Below are positions 1-6,432 of a stretch of DNA of 6,852 bases, in pieces. The position numbers and the translations under genes were made by a program. Source of the DNA: Kiritimatiellia bacterium (GTDB lineage Bacteria > Verrucomicrobiota > Kiritimatiellia > UBA8416 > SLMC01). Each line of letters opens with the position of its first letter. The first letter of the stretch is position 1. The notes below the pieces were generated by a model. The model had not been told where the DNA came from and ran no database searches. It saw nothing but the letters and a program-made list of their open reading frames with translations. Where the stretch lies: NCBI GenBank assembly GCA_007133745.1, contig SLMC01000282.1:1-6852 (forward strand), written 5' to 3'.

Positions 1-111
1 AAGAGAACCTATAACCTGAATGTTGAAAAGGGTGTCAATCAATAAAACAGAAAAAACGAAAACTTTTTCATGGATCAAGAGAAGAGGAATAGCCACAAAC
101 ATTCTTTGCTG

Positions 112-172
112 TAAGGTCGCCGAGCGAAGCTCGGTTACCCTTGGCCAGAAACGCAGGAAAAGACTTCGCTCG
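112..172 (+). promoter_or_regulatory. 5' leader hairpin with a competing alternative stem ahead of the first gene
   Basis: Bases 120-125 (CCGAGC) and 129-134 (GCTCGG) form a perfect 6-bp stem closed by a GAA loop; GCGAAGC is a very stable mini-hairpin sequence. GGT at 115-117 and ACC at 137-139 can extend it past a two-base mismatch. Bases 121-129 (CGAGCGAAG) are also perfectly complementary to 164-172 (CTTCGCTCG), a 9-bp pairing that cannot coexist with the short hairpin and ends two bases before the GGAGG ribosome binding site at 175-179. No U-run follows, so it is not a standard intrinsic terminator. A regulatory leader is an inference; it could also be a chance or repeat-derived palindrome. 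In the rest of bases 1-183, TATAAC at 10-15 resembles a -10 box whose -35 would lie outside the window. No convincing gene is seen there. Confidence 0.4.
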
Positions 173-174
173 CT

Positions 175-179
175 GGAGG
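175..179 (+). promoter_or_regulatory. Ribosome binding site of the membrane-protein gene
   Basis: GGAGG lies four bases before the ATG at 184. The spacing is short but the match to the anti-Shine-Dalgarno core is complete, which supports this start. The two following genes lack such a site. Confidence 0.7.
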
Positions 180-183
180 CCGC

Positions 184-1437
184 ATGAAAAAGAAAAAAAA
201 GAAATCGAAAAAAAACGACGGGAAACCATCGTCGCCCAAGGCAGCAGCGAGTGTTTCGTCAAACGCCGCCGTTCAGCCCGCATTGAAAAAAAACGGGGGT
301 AAGAAATTCGACGATTTGGATGCCTCCAAGAAGGCCGCCGCCGAGCCTCCGAAAGAAACGTCTCCGGCCGATCCCTTGCCGCAACAGCCCGCTTCCGCCG
401 AACCCGAACCCCACGACAAGGCGCCCCGTACCGATCGTTCCGAACCTTCCGCAAGCGACGCGTCGTCCGAGCCCTCGGTGTCTTCTTCCCGTGTCAAGCT
501 GGAACCCAAGCCGCTGAAGATGGATCCCGACAAGGATGCGCCGCGTTGGAAACGGGAAAAGATCGAGGAATATCGCGAAGTCTCCCTGAACGAACTGTCC
601 AAGCATGCACGGTCGATCACTCTGGATCCCAGGCTGGACAAGCAGCGCCCGCGCTGGCTTCAAAAAACCATGGATCATGTCATCCACTACATGGCTGTTC
701 CGAAAAAGAAGACGCTGCGCGAGAAAATTTGGCATCATCGTCTGCGCGTTCCCGTGCTCTACGCCTTGGCGGGCATTGCGCTGGCGCTGCTGGCCAACCT
801 GTACGACGCTCATCGCATCTACCGGATGCAAGGCGACCTGGACTATACGCCGCCTCCGATTGTCCGGCCGCCCTTGACGGCGGACGAAGAAGGCGACACC
901 CTCGTGATGGTGCGGGAAAAACACAATCAGGAAGCGTATCGCATCGAAAACATAAGAAACATCCTCGAACGGGAATGGCCCAACGAGTACGTCGCCAAGC
1001 TCCAGCAAATGCAGGACGCGCTGCGGGACAAAGGCGACTTCATGGCCTGGATGGACGTCAAACGCGAACTGGAACGCTTCAGCTCGGAGCAAACCCTTCA
1101 GGAACGGCATATTGTCAAAAGTCCCGAAGAATTGCGCGCGCTTCAGCTCGATTATCATGAGATAGCCGACCGATACGAGGCGGACATGCAAGCCGCGCTG
1201 GCCAAGTTGCATGGCAACACCCTGCGTCAGCTCGAAGCATTGCTGAAAACAAAGAAAGCGCAAGGTGCGCAAGAGGAAACCCTTCGAGCCATTGCGGTCG
1301 AAATCGAGTTCATGCGCAACAATCCGCCGGCCGAGCCTGTTCGCGAACCGGCCCCGGCGTCCGCGCCCGGCACGGAGGATGACGAACCCGGCGCCGCCGA
1401 GGACAAGGCGGACAACGCTTCGGCTCCCGATGCCTAA
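184..1437 (+). CDS. Single-span membrane protein with a kinase-linked outer helical domain, function unknown
   Basis: 417 residues with no enzymatic motif that I recognise. Residues 1-12 are almost all lysine. Residues 13-115 are low complexity, rich in Pro, Ala, Glu, Lys and Ser, with a serine cluster near 87-102. Residues 116-187 are charged and probably helical. One hydrophobic segment at about 188-206 follows a basic stretch, so the N-terminus should be cytoplasmic and the C-terminal half outside. Residues 240-378 look helical or coiled-coil, and 380-417 are a Pro/Ala/Asp/Glu tail. Residues 269-377 align without gaps to residues 651-759 of the downstream kinase and share GDF, W, VK, E, RF and ELR.LQ. 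The start has GGAGG at the right place. The next gene begins 35 bp after the stop, so the two are probably co-transcribed. I infer a partner, regulator or substrate of the kinase; the serine-rich tail could be phosphorylated. Coding status is well supported, function is not. Confidence 0.85.
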   Translation: MKKKKKKSKKNDGKPSSPKAAASVSSNAAVQPALKKNGGKKFDDLDASKKAAAEPPKETSPADPLPQQPASAEPEPHDKAPRTDRSEPSASDASSEPSVSSSRVKLEPKPLKMDPDKDAPRWKREKIEEYREVSLNELSKHARSITLDPRLDKQRPRWLQKTMDHVIHYMAVPKKKTLREKIWHHRLRVPVLYALAGIALALLANLYDAHRIYRMQGDLDYTPPPIVRPPLTADEEGDTLVMVREKHNQEAYRIENIRNILEREWPNEYVAKLQQMQDALRDKGDFMAWMDVKRELERFSSEQTLQERHIVKSPEELRALQLDYHEIADRYEADMQAALAKLHGNTLRQLEALLKTKKAQGAQEETLRAIAVEIEFMRNNPPAEPVREPAPASAPGTEDDEPGAAEDKADNASAPDA

Positions 1438-1472
1438 AACACGGATGCGTACGAGCGCGCTCTTTCCCCGCC

Positions 1473-3770
1473 ATGGATAAAACGGAATACATCCCTAAAA
1501 TCAAGGTGTCGCCCAAAACCGAGGGCGGCGACGTCCCCGCCATGCAAACCCGTCGGGTCGTCGAGGAAACCATTCGCATTCCCGGTGCGGATCCGAATAC
1601 GCCATGCGCCACGAGAATTCCGTCTCAATACACGCTGCTCCATAAAATCGGCGAAGGCGGCATGGGTACGGTCTATCTCGCCTTTGAAAACACCCTGGGC
1701 CGCCATGTCGCGATCAAGCGCCTGAAACGCGCCATGACGCACCGGCCATCCTTTCTCAAGCGTTTTTCCCGCGAAGCCAAAGCGATCGCCGCGCTCAGTC
1801 ACAACCATATTGTCCATGTTTACGCGCTGGGCGAAGATCCCGAAGAGCCTTATATCGTCATGGAATACGTGGAAGGTCCGAGCGCGCCTTCCGAAGAGAA
1901 GCTGCCGGCTCCGCCGTACACTCTGACCGACCGAATCGCCGACGAAGGCCCCATGCCCGTCGGCGAGGCGCTGGACTTGGCGATCAAGCTTTGCCAGGCG
2001 GTCGGCTACGCTCACAGCCGCGGCGTCATCCATCGCGATCTCAAACCGGCCAACATCCTTTTCGACAAAAGCGGAGAGCCCAAAATCGTGGATTTCGGCT
2101 TGGCACGCCGCTTGAACCCGAGCGAAGAGCAGTTGACGCGACCTGGCGAAAAAATGCTGTCCATGGGATACGGCGCGCCCGAACAGGAATCCGGCGTTGC
2201 GCCCATAGACGAACGGGCCGACATTTACGGACTGGGCGCCATCCTCTTCTATTGCATTACAGGAGAAAACCCGCGATATTTTCGTCCCAATTCCGTGCCC
2301 GAACAGCTTCGTGACGTTTTGGTCAAGGCCTTGGATACCGACCGGGACAAGCGCTGGGCGAATGCGCGCGATTTCGAACAGCGCCTAACCCTCGTGCACG
2401 CCCCGTCCAGCATCGAGTTCCCGACAACACGGGCCCTATGGCGCTGCAAATGGTGCCAGACATCGAACCCGGCCGTCATCCGCTATTGCGAAGCCTGCGG
2501 ATGGGACGGCGCGGAATACTGCCTGGAATGCGGCGCGGAAACCCGAATCGGCATTCAGTTTTGCGGACGATGCGGCGCCGACGCCCGAGAATACGAAATT
2601 GTCTGGCAGCTTCTCAAAAAACTGCAGGGCAAATGGGCCGACAAGGATTACGAATTCATTGTCCGGCACGCCGGTCAAAGCTCCGGTTTCCAGCCTGTAG
2701 GGCCCTCCGGCCAGACGATGGTCGACGATATCGGACGGCTCAAACAGAGAGCGAAAAACGCCCTGCGCCGCCTGGAAGACATTCGGCAAAGCGTTCCGCG
2801 CGAAATCGAACACAAAAATTTTCTGGTCGTTCGCAAACTGATCGAGGAATACAACGCTCTTTCGCAAGACCGCGAGTTCGTCGAAACGACCGAGCGCCTC
2901 CCCGCCCTAATGCTGGATCGGGAAATCGGACGAATCAAATCCGCGTTTGCCCGGCGGGACTGGACCGACGCCGCCCGCATCGCCCGCAACGCGCTCGCCA
3001 CCCTGGCCCCCGACCATCCGGATATCCAGCGCATGCTTCGCCATGCGCGCATCGCCCCCTGGTGGAACGCCTTGCGCAACACGACGTTCGCTCTGGCGGT
3101 CCTGCTGACGATCTACCTGCTTGGCGCCGCCCCCGCCCGGCGTCTGATCGGCGGCCAATCCGAGACATGGTCCTCCTTCTTTTCCATCGCCGCATGGATG
3201 CACAACGACTCCTTCATGCGTCGCCCGCTCCGATTCTACGCATCGCTATGGGGGCCGGACTCCATCCCGACCCTGGACGAAGCCGCATCCAAAGACAGCC
3301 GTTCCCCGGGAGATAAAAATTACGCTTCCAACGCGCTGGCCGCCTTGCAGGCGCAATACAGCAAGGCGCTCTTCAAAATCGAATCCGAACACCTCCGCGA
3401 AGACAGAAAACGGGGCGATCATTATTTGGAAAGCCTTCGCCAAATTCAAAGCGCCATGCAAGAGGATGGCGACTTCGACGGATGGCTGGCCGTCAAGTCG
3501 GAAATGGACCGTTTCCACGAGGAATCCGATCTCTACAACGGCGCCATCGCCGACGAACCCGTCGAGCTCCGGCAACTGCAGATTGAGGAACTCAAAACGC
3601 TTGCCGATCTCGCGGCGGACCGCCACAAGGCGATTTCCAAAGTCATGACAACGCATGTGCAAGCCCTGGAAACGCTTCGTAAAGAATTGACCAAACAGGG
3701 CCAAATGGACGAAGCCGCAAGAGTCAACGAGGAAATAAAGAGCATTCAGGCCGGCGTGCAACCCGAATAA
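1473..3770 (+). CDS. Transmembrane Hanks-type Ser/Thr protein kinase with double zinc ribbon and outer helical domain
   Basis: 765 residues. The kinase domain spans about 53-309 and all catalytic marks are present: glycine loop G60-EGGMGTV, Lys82 in VAIK, Glu101, HRD at 187-189, Asn194, DFG at 207-209, APE at 235-237, Asp250 in DIYGLG and Arg294. It should therefore phosphorylate Ser/Thr with ATP in the cytoplasm. Four CxxC pairs follow (C325/C328, C339/C342, C350/C353, C364/C367), giving two zinc ribbons. Residues 376-525 are helical. A membrane span lies at about 536-554, and 556-765 should be outside. Residues 619-759 resemble the outer part of the preceding gene's product. Two oddities: about 15-20 extra residues after the hinge (about 135-155), and a C-lobe shortened where helix G normally lies (about 263-283). 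The ATG at 1473 lacks a clear ribosome binding site; in-frame Met24 is no better, so the first ATG was kept. Translation may depend on coupling to the upstream gene 35 bp away. The gene ends with tandem TAA TAA stops. The signal and targets are unknown. Confidence 0.95.
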   Translation: MDKTEYIPKIKVSPKTEGGDVPAMQTRRVVEETIRIPGADPNTPCATRIPSQYTLLHKIGEGGMGTVYLAFENTLGRHVAIKRLKRAMTHRPSFLKRFSREAKAIAALSHNHIVHVYALGEDPEEPYIVMEYVEGPSAPSEEKLPAPPYTLTDRIADEGPMPVGEALDLAIKLCQAVGYAHSRGVIHRDLKPANILFDKSGEPKIVDFGLARRLNPSEEQLTRPGEKMLSMGYGAPEQESGVAPIDERADIYGLGAILFYCITGENPRYFRPNSVPEQLRDVLVKALDTDRDKRWANARDFEQRLTLVHAPSSIEFPTTRALWRCKWCQTSNPAVIRYCEACGWDGAEYCLECGAETRIGIQFCGRCGADAREYEIVWQLLKKLQGKWADKDYEFIVRHAGQSSGFQPVGPSGQTMVDDIGRLKQRAKNALRRLEDIRQSVPREIEHKNFLVVRKLIEEYNALSQDREFVETTERLPALMLDREIGRIKSAFARRDWTDAARIARNALATLAPDHPDIQRMLRHARIAPWWNALRNTTFALAVLLTIYLLGAAPARRLIGGQSETWSSFFSIAAWMHNDSFMRRPLRFYASLWGPDSIPTLDEAASKDSRSPGDKNYASNALAALQAQYSKALFKIESEHLREDRKRGDHYLESLRQIQSAMQEDGDFDGWLAVKSEMDRFHEESDLYNGAIADEPVELRQLQIEELKTLADLAADRHKAISKVMTTHVQALETLRKELTKQGQMDEAARVNEEIKSIQAGVQPE

Positions 3771-3814
3771 TAAGAGAGTGCAGTTAGGATTGGCGAGAAG
3801 CAACGGCATACAGG

Positions 3815-3850
3815 AAGGTTGTATCTGCAACAATACTCCAAACCTTTTCG
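3815..3850 (+). terminator. Possible weak terminator-like hairpin after the kinase gene
   Basis: AAGGTT at 3815-3820 pairs with AACCTT at 3841-3846, and inside it GTAT (3821-3824) pairs with ATAC (3833-3836) across an asymmetric bulge. The 3' side runs into TTTTCGG. The stem is AT-rich and interrupted, so this is a weak candidate. Its position between the kinase stop and the next promoter is the main support. Confidence 0.2.
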
Positions 3851-3870
3851 GACTACCCATAGCTCATGGC

Positions 3871-3899
3871 TTGACACGTCGGCACGTCCCCGCTATCTT
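3871..3899 (+). promoter_or_regulatory. Sigma70-type promoter of the receiver operon, likely giving a leaderless mRNA
   Basis: A perfect -35 box TTGACA (3871-3876) is followed after exactly 17 bp by TATCTT (3894-3899), which matches four of six consensus -10 positions. Transcription would start about 6-7 bases after the -10 box, at 3905-3907. The ATG of the receiver gene is at 3906. The bases between are pyrimidines (TTCCTC-type), with no Shine-Dalgarno sequence. Promoter and start codon therefore fit a leaderless transcript, and this position also argues against any start upstream of 3906. Confidence 0.7.
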
Positions 3900-3905
3900 T
3901 TCCTC

Positions 3906-4277
3906 ATGTCAAGAATCATTGTTGTCGACGACGAACGAACCGTGCTCCAGTCGCTGGACATTCTCCTGGCGTCGGAAGGCCACGAAGTCATCGCGTTCCA
4001 GGACGGAAGCGCGGCCGCCGCCGCCATTCGCAGCGAAACCTTCGACCTTTTGATTACCGACATCCGCATGATGCCGGTCAACGGCATGGAGCTGATCCGC
4101 CTGGCCAGACAACGGAATCCGGCACGGCCCTGCATCGTCATTTCCGCGTTCAATTCGGACGATGCCGTCAAGGAATGCTACGCAAACGGATGCCAGGCTT
4201 TTTTCCCGAAACCGTTCAACCTCCAGGACGTGGTGGCGGCCGTGCAAAAAGCGCTGAGGCTCGCAGATGACGAATAA
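3906..4277 (+). CDS. Single-domain CheY-like response regulator receiver
   Basis: 123 residues, the length of one receiver domain with no output domain. The acidic pocket is Asp8/Asp9, the phospho-acceptor is Asp52 in TDIRMMP, the switch Ser is Ser80 after CIVI, the switch aromatic is Phe99 or Phe100, and the conserved Lys is Lys102 in PKPF. The proline after the acceptor Asp sits one place later than usual, but the distance to the following NG is normal. It should accept phosphate from a histidine kinase, none of which is in the window, and act by protein contact. The ATG at 3906 was chosen because the domain begins there and the promoter ends just before it. An in-frame TTG at 3819 would add 29 unconserved residues, with its purine-rich tract touching the start codon. 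The stop overlaps the next gene by 11 nt, so the receiver is translated with the metallopeptidase and ATP-grasp genes and may control them. Confidence 0.93.
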   Translation: MSRIIVVDDERTVLQSLDILLASEGHEVIAFQDGSAAAAAIRSETFDLLITDIRMMPVNGMELIRLARQRNPARPCIVISAFNSDDAVKECYANGCQAFFPKPFNLQDVVAAVQKALRLADDE

Positions 4278-5340
4278 CCCGGAATTATCGTCTTCGGAAT
4301 CGGTCTCCAAACCGCCGGTCCGCCGCAAGGCCGATCCGGCCAAGTTGACCGATGAACAACTGCTCGGTCTGCGTCTGTGCGATCTCGACATCTCCCTCGA
4401 CCACGCGCCTCTGGCGCGTTCGATCGCGCAGCTCTACAGGGAACTGGACGCGCGCGGCATAGGCTTTCATCCCGAATGCTATCTGGCCGACGAATGGCTG
4501 TGTCCCGACAAGGAACCGGTCATTGGCATTCCGTTCTACCTTGCGCATCCCCGGCTCCGCGCGCTGGAAAAGAAAATTATGCTCGAAACGGAAGGCGGCG
4601 CCCCGCGCGAACGCATGATGCTGCTGCGTCACGAATGCGGACACGCCCTGAACTACGCCTACAGACTCTACCGTCGCAAACGCTGGCGCGACCTGTTCGG
4701 CCATTTTTCCGCCGACTATCCGGACCGCTACAAGTACCAACCCTACAGCAAGCGGTTCGTCCGCCATCTGGAAGGCTGGTACGCCCAGTATCATCCGGAC
4801 GAGGATTTCGCCGAAACCTTCGCCGTCTGGCTCGACCCGCAATCCCGCTGGGCCCAGCGCTATCGGGGCTGGGAAGCGCTCAAGAAGCTGGAATACGTAG
4901 ATCGGACCATGCGGGATCTGGCCCGACAGACGCCGCTCAAGCCGACCGGCGAAAAGCACTGGCACATGGCCGCCCTCAAAACCACCCTGCGCACGCATTA
5001 CAAGCGCAAACGCTCCTTTTACGCCGAATACTATCCCGACTTTCACGATCCCTATCTAAGGCGCATTTTCCCCGCCGAACCCGCGCCCGGCGCCATCGCG
5101 GCCGCCACGCTGCTCCGGCGCCATCGCAAAACCGTCGCCGATCACGTGGCCCGCTATACGGGCGAAAAGAAATACATTGTTCACAGCGTGCTCAAGGATT
5201 TGACCGCGCGCGCCGAGGAACTGCGCTTGACAGCCCATCCCGACGATCTTATGGACCCTCTGCTGAAACTGACCGCGTACTGCGCTACGCTGGCCATGAA
5301 CTACCTGCATACCGGAACCTTTCAGAAAGAGAAAAAATGA
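4267..5340 (+). CDS. Putative zinc metallopeptidase (HExxH) with C-terminal helical extension
   Basis: 357 residues, no signal peptide and no membrane span, so probably cytoplasmic. An HExxH motif is present as H122-E123-C-G-H126 in LRHECGHALNYAY. About 57 residues later comes HPDEDFAETFAVWL, in which Glu183 is the likely third zinc ligand as in gluzincins. The spacing and the W.AQYHPDEDFAET pattern recall, from memory, the putative zinc-binding metallopeptidase family (Pfam Peptidase_Mx-like); this was not searched. Residues 1-110 precede the catalytic part. Residues 230-357 form a helical C-terminal region that I do not recognise. GAGG at 4256-4259, seven bases before the ATG, supports the start inside the end of the receiver gene. 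Its end overlaps the ATP-grasp start in ATGA. The tight coupling suggests it processes a substrate or product of that ligase; this is inference. A peptidase-fold protein with another role is possible. Confidence 0.85.
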   Translation: MTNNPELSSSESVSKPPVRRKADPAKLTDEQLLGLRLCDLDISLDHAPLARSIAQLYRELDARGIGFHPECYLADEWLCPDKEPVIGIPFYLAHPRLRALEKKIMLETEGGAPRERMMLLRHECGHALNYAYRLYRRKRWRDLFGHFSADYPDRYKYQPYSKRFVRHLEGWYAQYHPDEDFAETFAVWLDPQSRWAQRYRGWEALKKLEYVDRTMRDLARQTPLKPTGEKHWHMAALKTTLRTHYKRKRSFYAEYYPDFHDPYLRRIFPAEPAPGAIAAATLLRRHRKTVADHVARYTGEKKYIVHSVLKDLTARAEELRLTAHPDDLMDPLLKLTAYCATLAMNYLHTGTFQKEKK

Positions 5341-6347
5341 AACCGCTCGACATACTGGTCGTCTTCGACATGGCGGCTCCGCCCCCGGACGATCACGACT
5401 ATACAGAATATTTCAAGCATCCCGACTGGTTCACCGAATCGGCTGTGGTGGAAACCCTGCGGCTCAATGGCCACAAGGTGCGTACGATGGGTGTCTTCAA
5501 TTGCGTGAAGCCGCTCGTCGCTGAAATCGAAGCCCGTCCGCCCGACATCGTTTTCAACCTGGTCGAGCTTTTTCTGAACAAGGCGCATCTCGACAAGAAC
5601 ATCCCCGCCCTTCTGGAATTGCTGAACATTCCCTACACCGGCTGCGGACCGCTCGGCATGGCGCTGTGCAACAACAAAGCCATGACGAAGAAGATACTGT
5701 CCTATCATAGAATCAAAGTTCCGGAATTTCAGGTCTTCCGGCCCGGCCGCCGCGTCTGGCTGCCCAAAAAACTGACATTCCCCATGATCGTCAAGCCCTT
5801 GCGCGAAGAGGCGTCTACCGGTATTTCGCAAGGTTCCTATGTCGCCACCCAAGACCAGTTCCACGAACGCATTCGCTTCATCCACGATAAGTTCCGCATG
5901 CCGGCGCTGGCCGAACGCTACATTGAAGGCCGCGAACTGTATGTCGGCATTCTCGGGCATCGGCGTCTGCGCGCCTTTCCCGTCCGCGAAATGGTTTTCC
6001 GCAACGTGCCGGAAGATCAGCCGCGCATCGCCACCTACAAAGCCAAATGGGACAAGGCCTATCGCGAGAAATGGGGCATCGACAGCGTGTTCGCGAACGA
6101 TCTGCCCAACGGAACCTCCCGAAAAATCGTGCATGTCTGCAAGCGCGCCTATCGCGCCCTGAACATCGACAGCTACGCCCGGTTCGACTGCCGACTCGCA
6201 CCGAACGGCGACCTGTACGTTCTGGAAGGCAACGCCAACCCGGAACTGGCCATGGCCGACGAATTTGCCGAAGCCGCCGAACGCGGCGGCCTCGCCTACA
6301 ACGATCTGCTCCACCAAATCATCCGCCTCGGCCTGACGCGAGGATGA
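5337..6347 (+). CDS. ATP-grasp ligase related to D-Ala-D-Ala ligase, substrate unknown
   Basis: 336 residues, close to D-Ala-D-Ala ligase length. Family landmarks in order: VFNLVE at 72-77, YTGCG at 100-104, NKAMTKK at 113-119, the ATP-binding Lys153 in PMIVKP, the glycine-loop equivalent EEASTG at 157-162, ERYIEGREL at 193-201, YKAKW at 234-238, SYARFDCRL at 279-287 and the metal-binding end LEGNANPEL at 296-304. ATP-grasp enzymes join a carboxylate to an amine through an acyl-phosphate. The loop is EASTG rather than GSSxG, and the end is NANPEL rather than NTxPGMT. It therefore belongs to a Ddl-like side family and should not be named ddl. The ATG at 5337 overlaps the peptidase stop as ATGA. 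The reading frame is open for 320 more codons upstream, but that stretch lies over the peptidase gene and has no domain logic, so the start is 5337. It is likely translationally coupled to the peptidase. Confidence 0.9.
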   Translation: MKPLDILVVFDMAAPPPDDHDYTEYFKHPDWFTESAVVETLRLNGHKVRTMGVFNCVKPLVAEIEARPPDIVFNLVELFLNKAHLDKNIPALLELLNIPYTGCGPLGMALCNNKAMTKKILSYHRIKVPEFQVFRPGRRVWLPKKLTFPMIVKPLREEASTGISQGSYVATQDQFHERIRFIHDKFRMPALAERYIEGRELYVGILGHRRLRAFPVREMVFRNVPEDQPRIATYKAKWDKAYREKWGIDSVFANDLPNGTSRKIVHVCKRAYRALNIDSYARFDCRLAPNGDLYVLEGNANPELAMADEFAEAAERGGLAYNDLLHQIIRLGLTRG

Positions 6348-6377
6348 ACAGCCGGCGAAAGCATTCCGCAACTGTTG

Positions 6378-6404
6378 TTGATGCGCCTTAAAATCGAATA
6401 TTAA
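6378..6404 (+). promoter_or_regulatory. Possible weak promoter before the right-hand gene
   Basis: The gap between the ATP-grasp stop and the next ATG is the most AT-rich stretch nearby. TTGATG (6378-6383) and TATTAA (6399-6404) could serve as -35 and -10 boxes, but the 15-bp spacing is short; TTGTTG at 6375-6380 gives 18 bp with a poorer match. No terminator is seen in the gap, so read-through from the operon is equally possible. Confidence 0.2.
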
Positions 6405-6432
6405 CGCCGATGCGTTCCGGAGAAACCGTACC

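Noticed and set aside
70..114. 14-residue upstream reading frame ending just before the leader hairpin
   Set aside because: It has no ribosome binding site and no run of regulatory codons, so attenuation by a leader peptide is not supported beyond its position.
2438..3316. 292-codon + strand frame inside the kinase gene
   Set aside because: Its product is Arg/Pro-rich and lacks motifs, while the kinase frame here encodes zinc ribbons, helices and a membrane span.
3819..3905. TTG start giving a 29-residue longer receiver protein
   Set aside because: The purine tract touches the TTG with no spacing, the extra residues do not resemble a receiver domain, and the promoter at 3871-3899 lies inside the extension.
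4377..5336. Upstream extension of the ATP-grasp reading frame to a 656-residue protein
   Set aside because: It lies over the metallopeptidase gene in another frame, is Arg/Pro/Ser-rich without domain features, and the ATP-grasp fold begins exactly at the ATG at 5337.
6348..6432. Terminator after the ATP-grasp gene
   Set aside because: Only a short GCCGGC palindrome is present, with no stable stem and no T-run.
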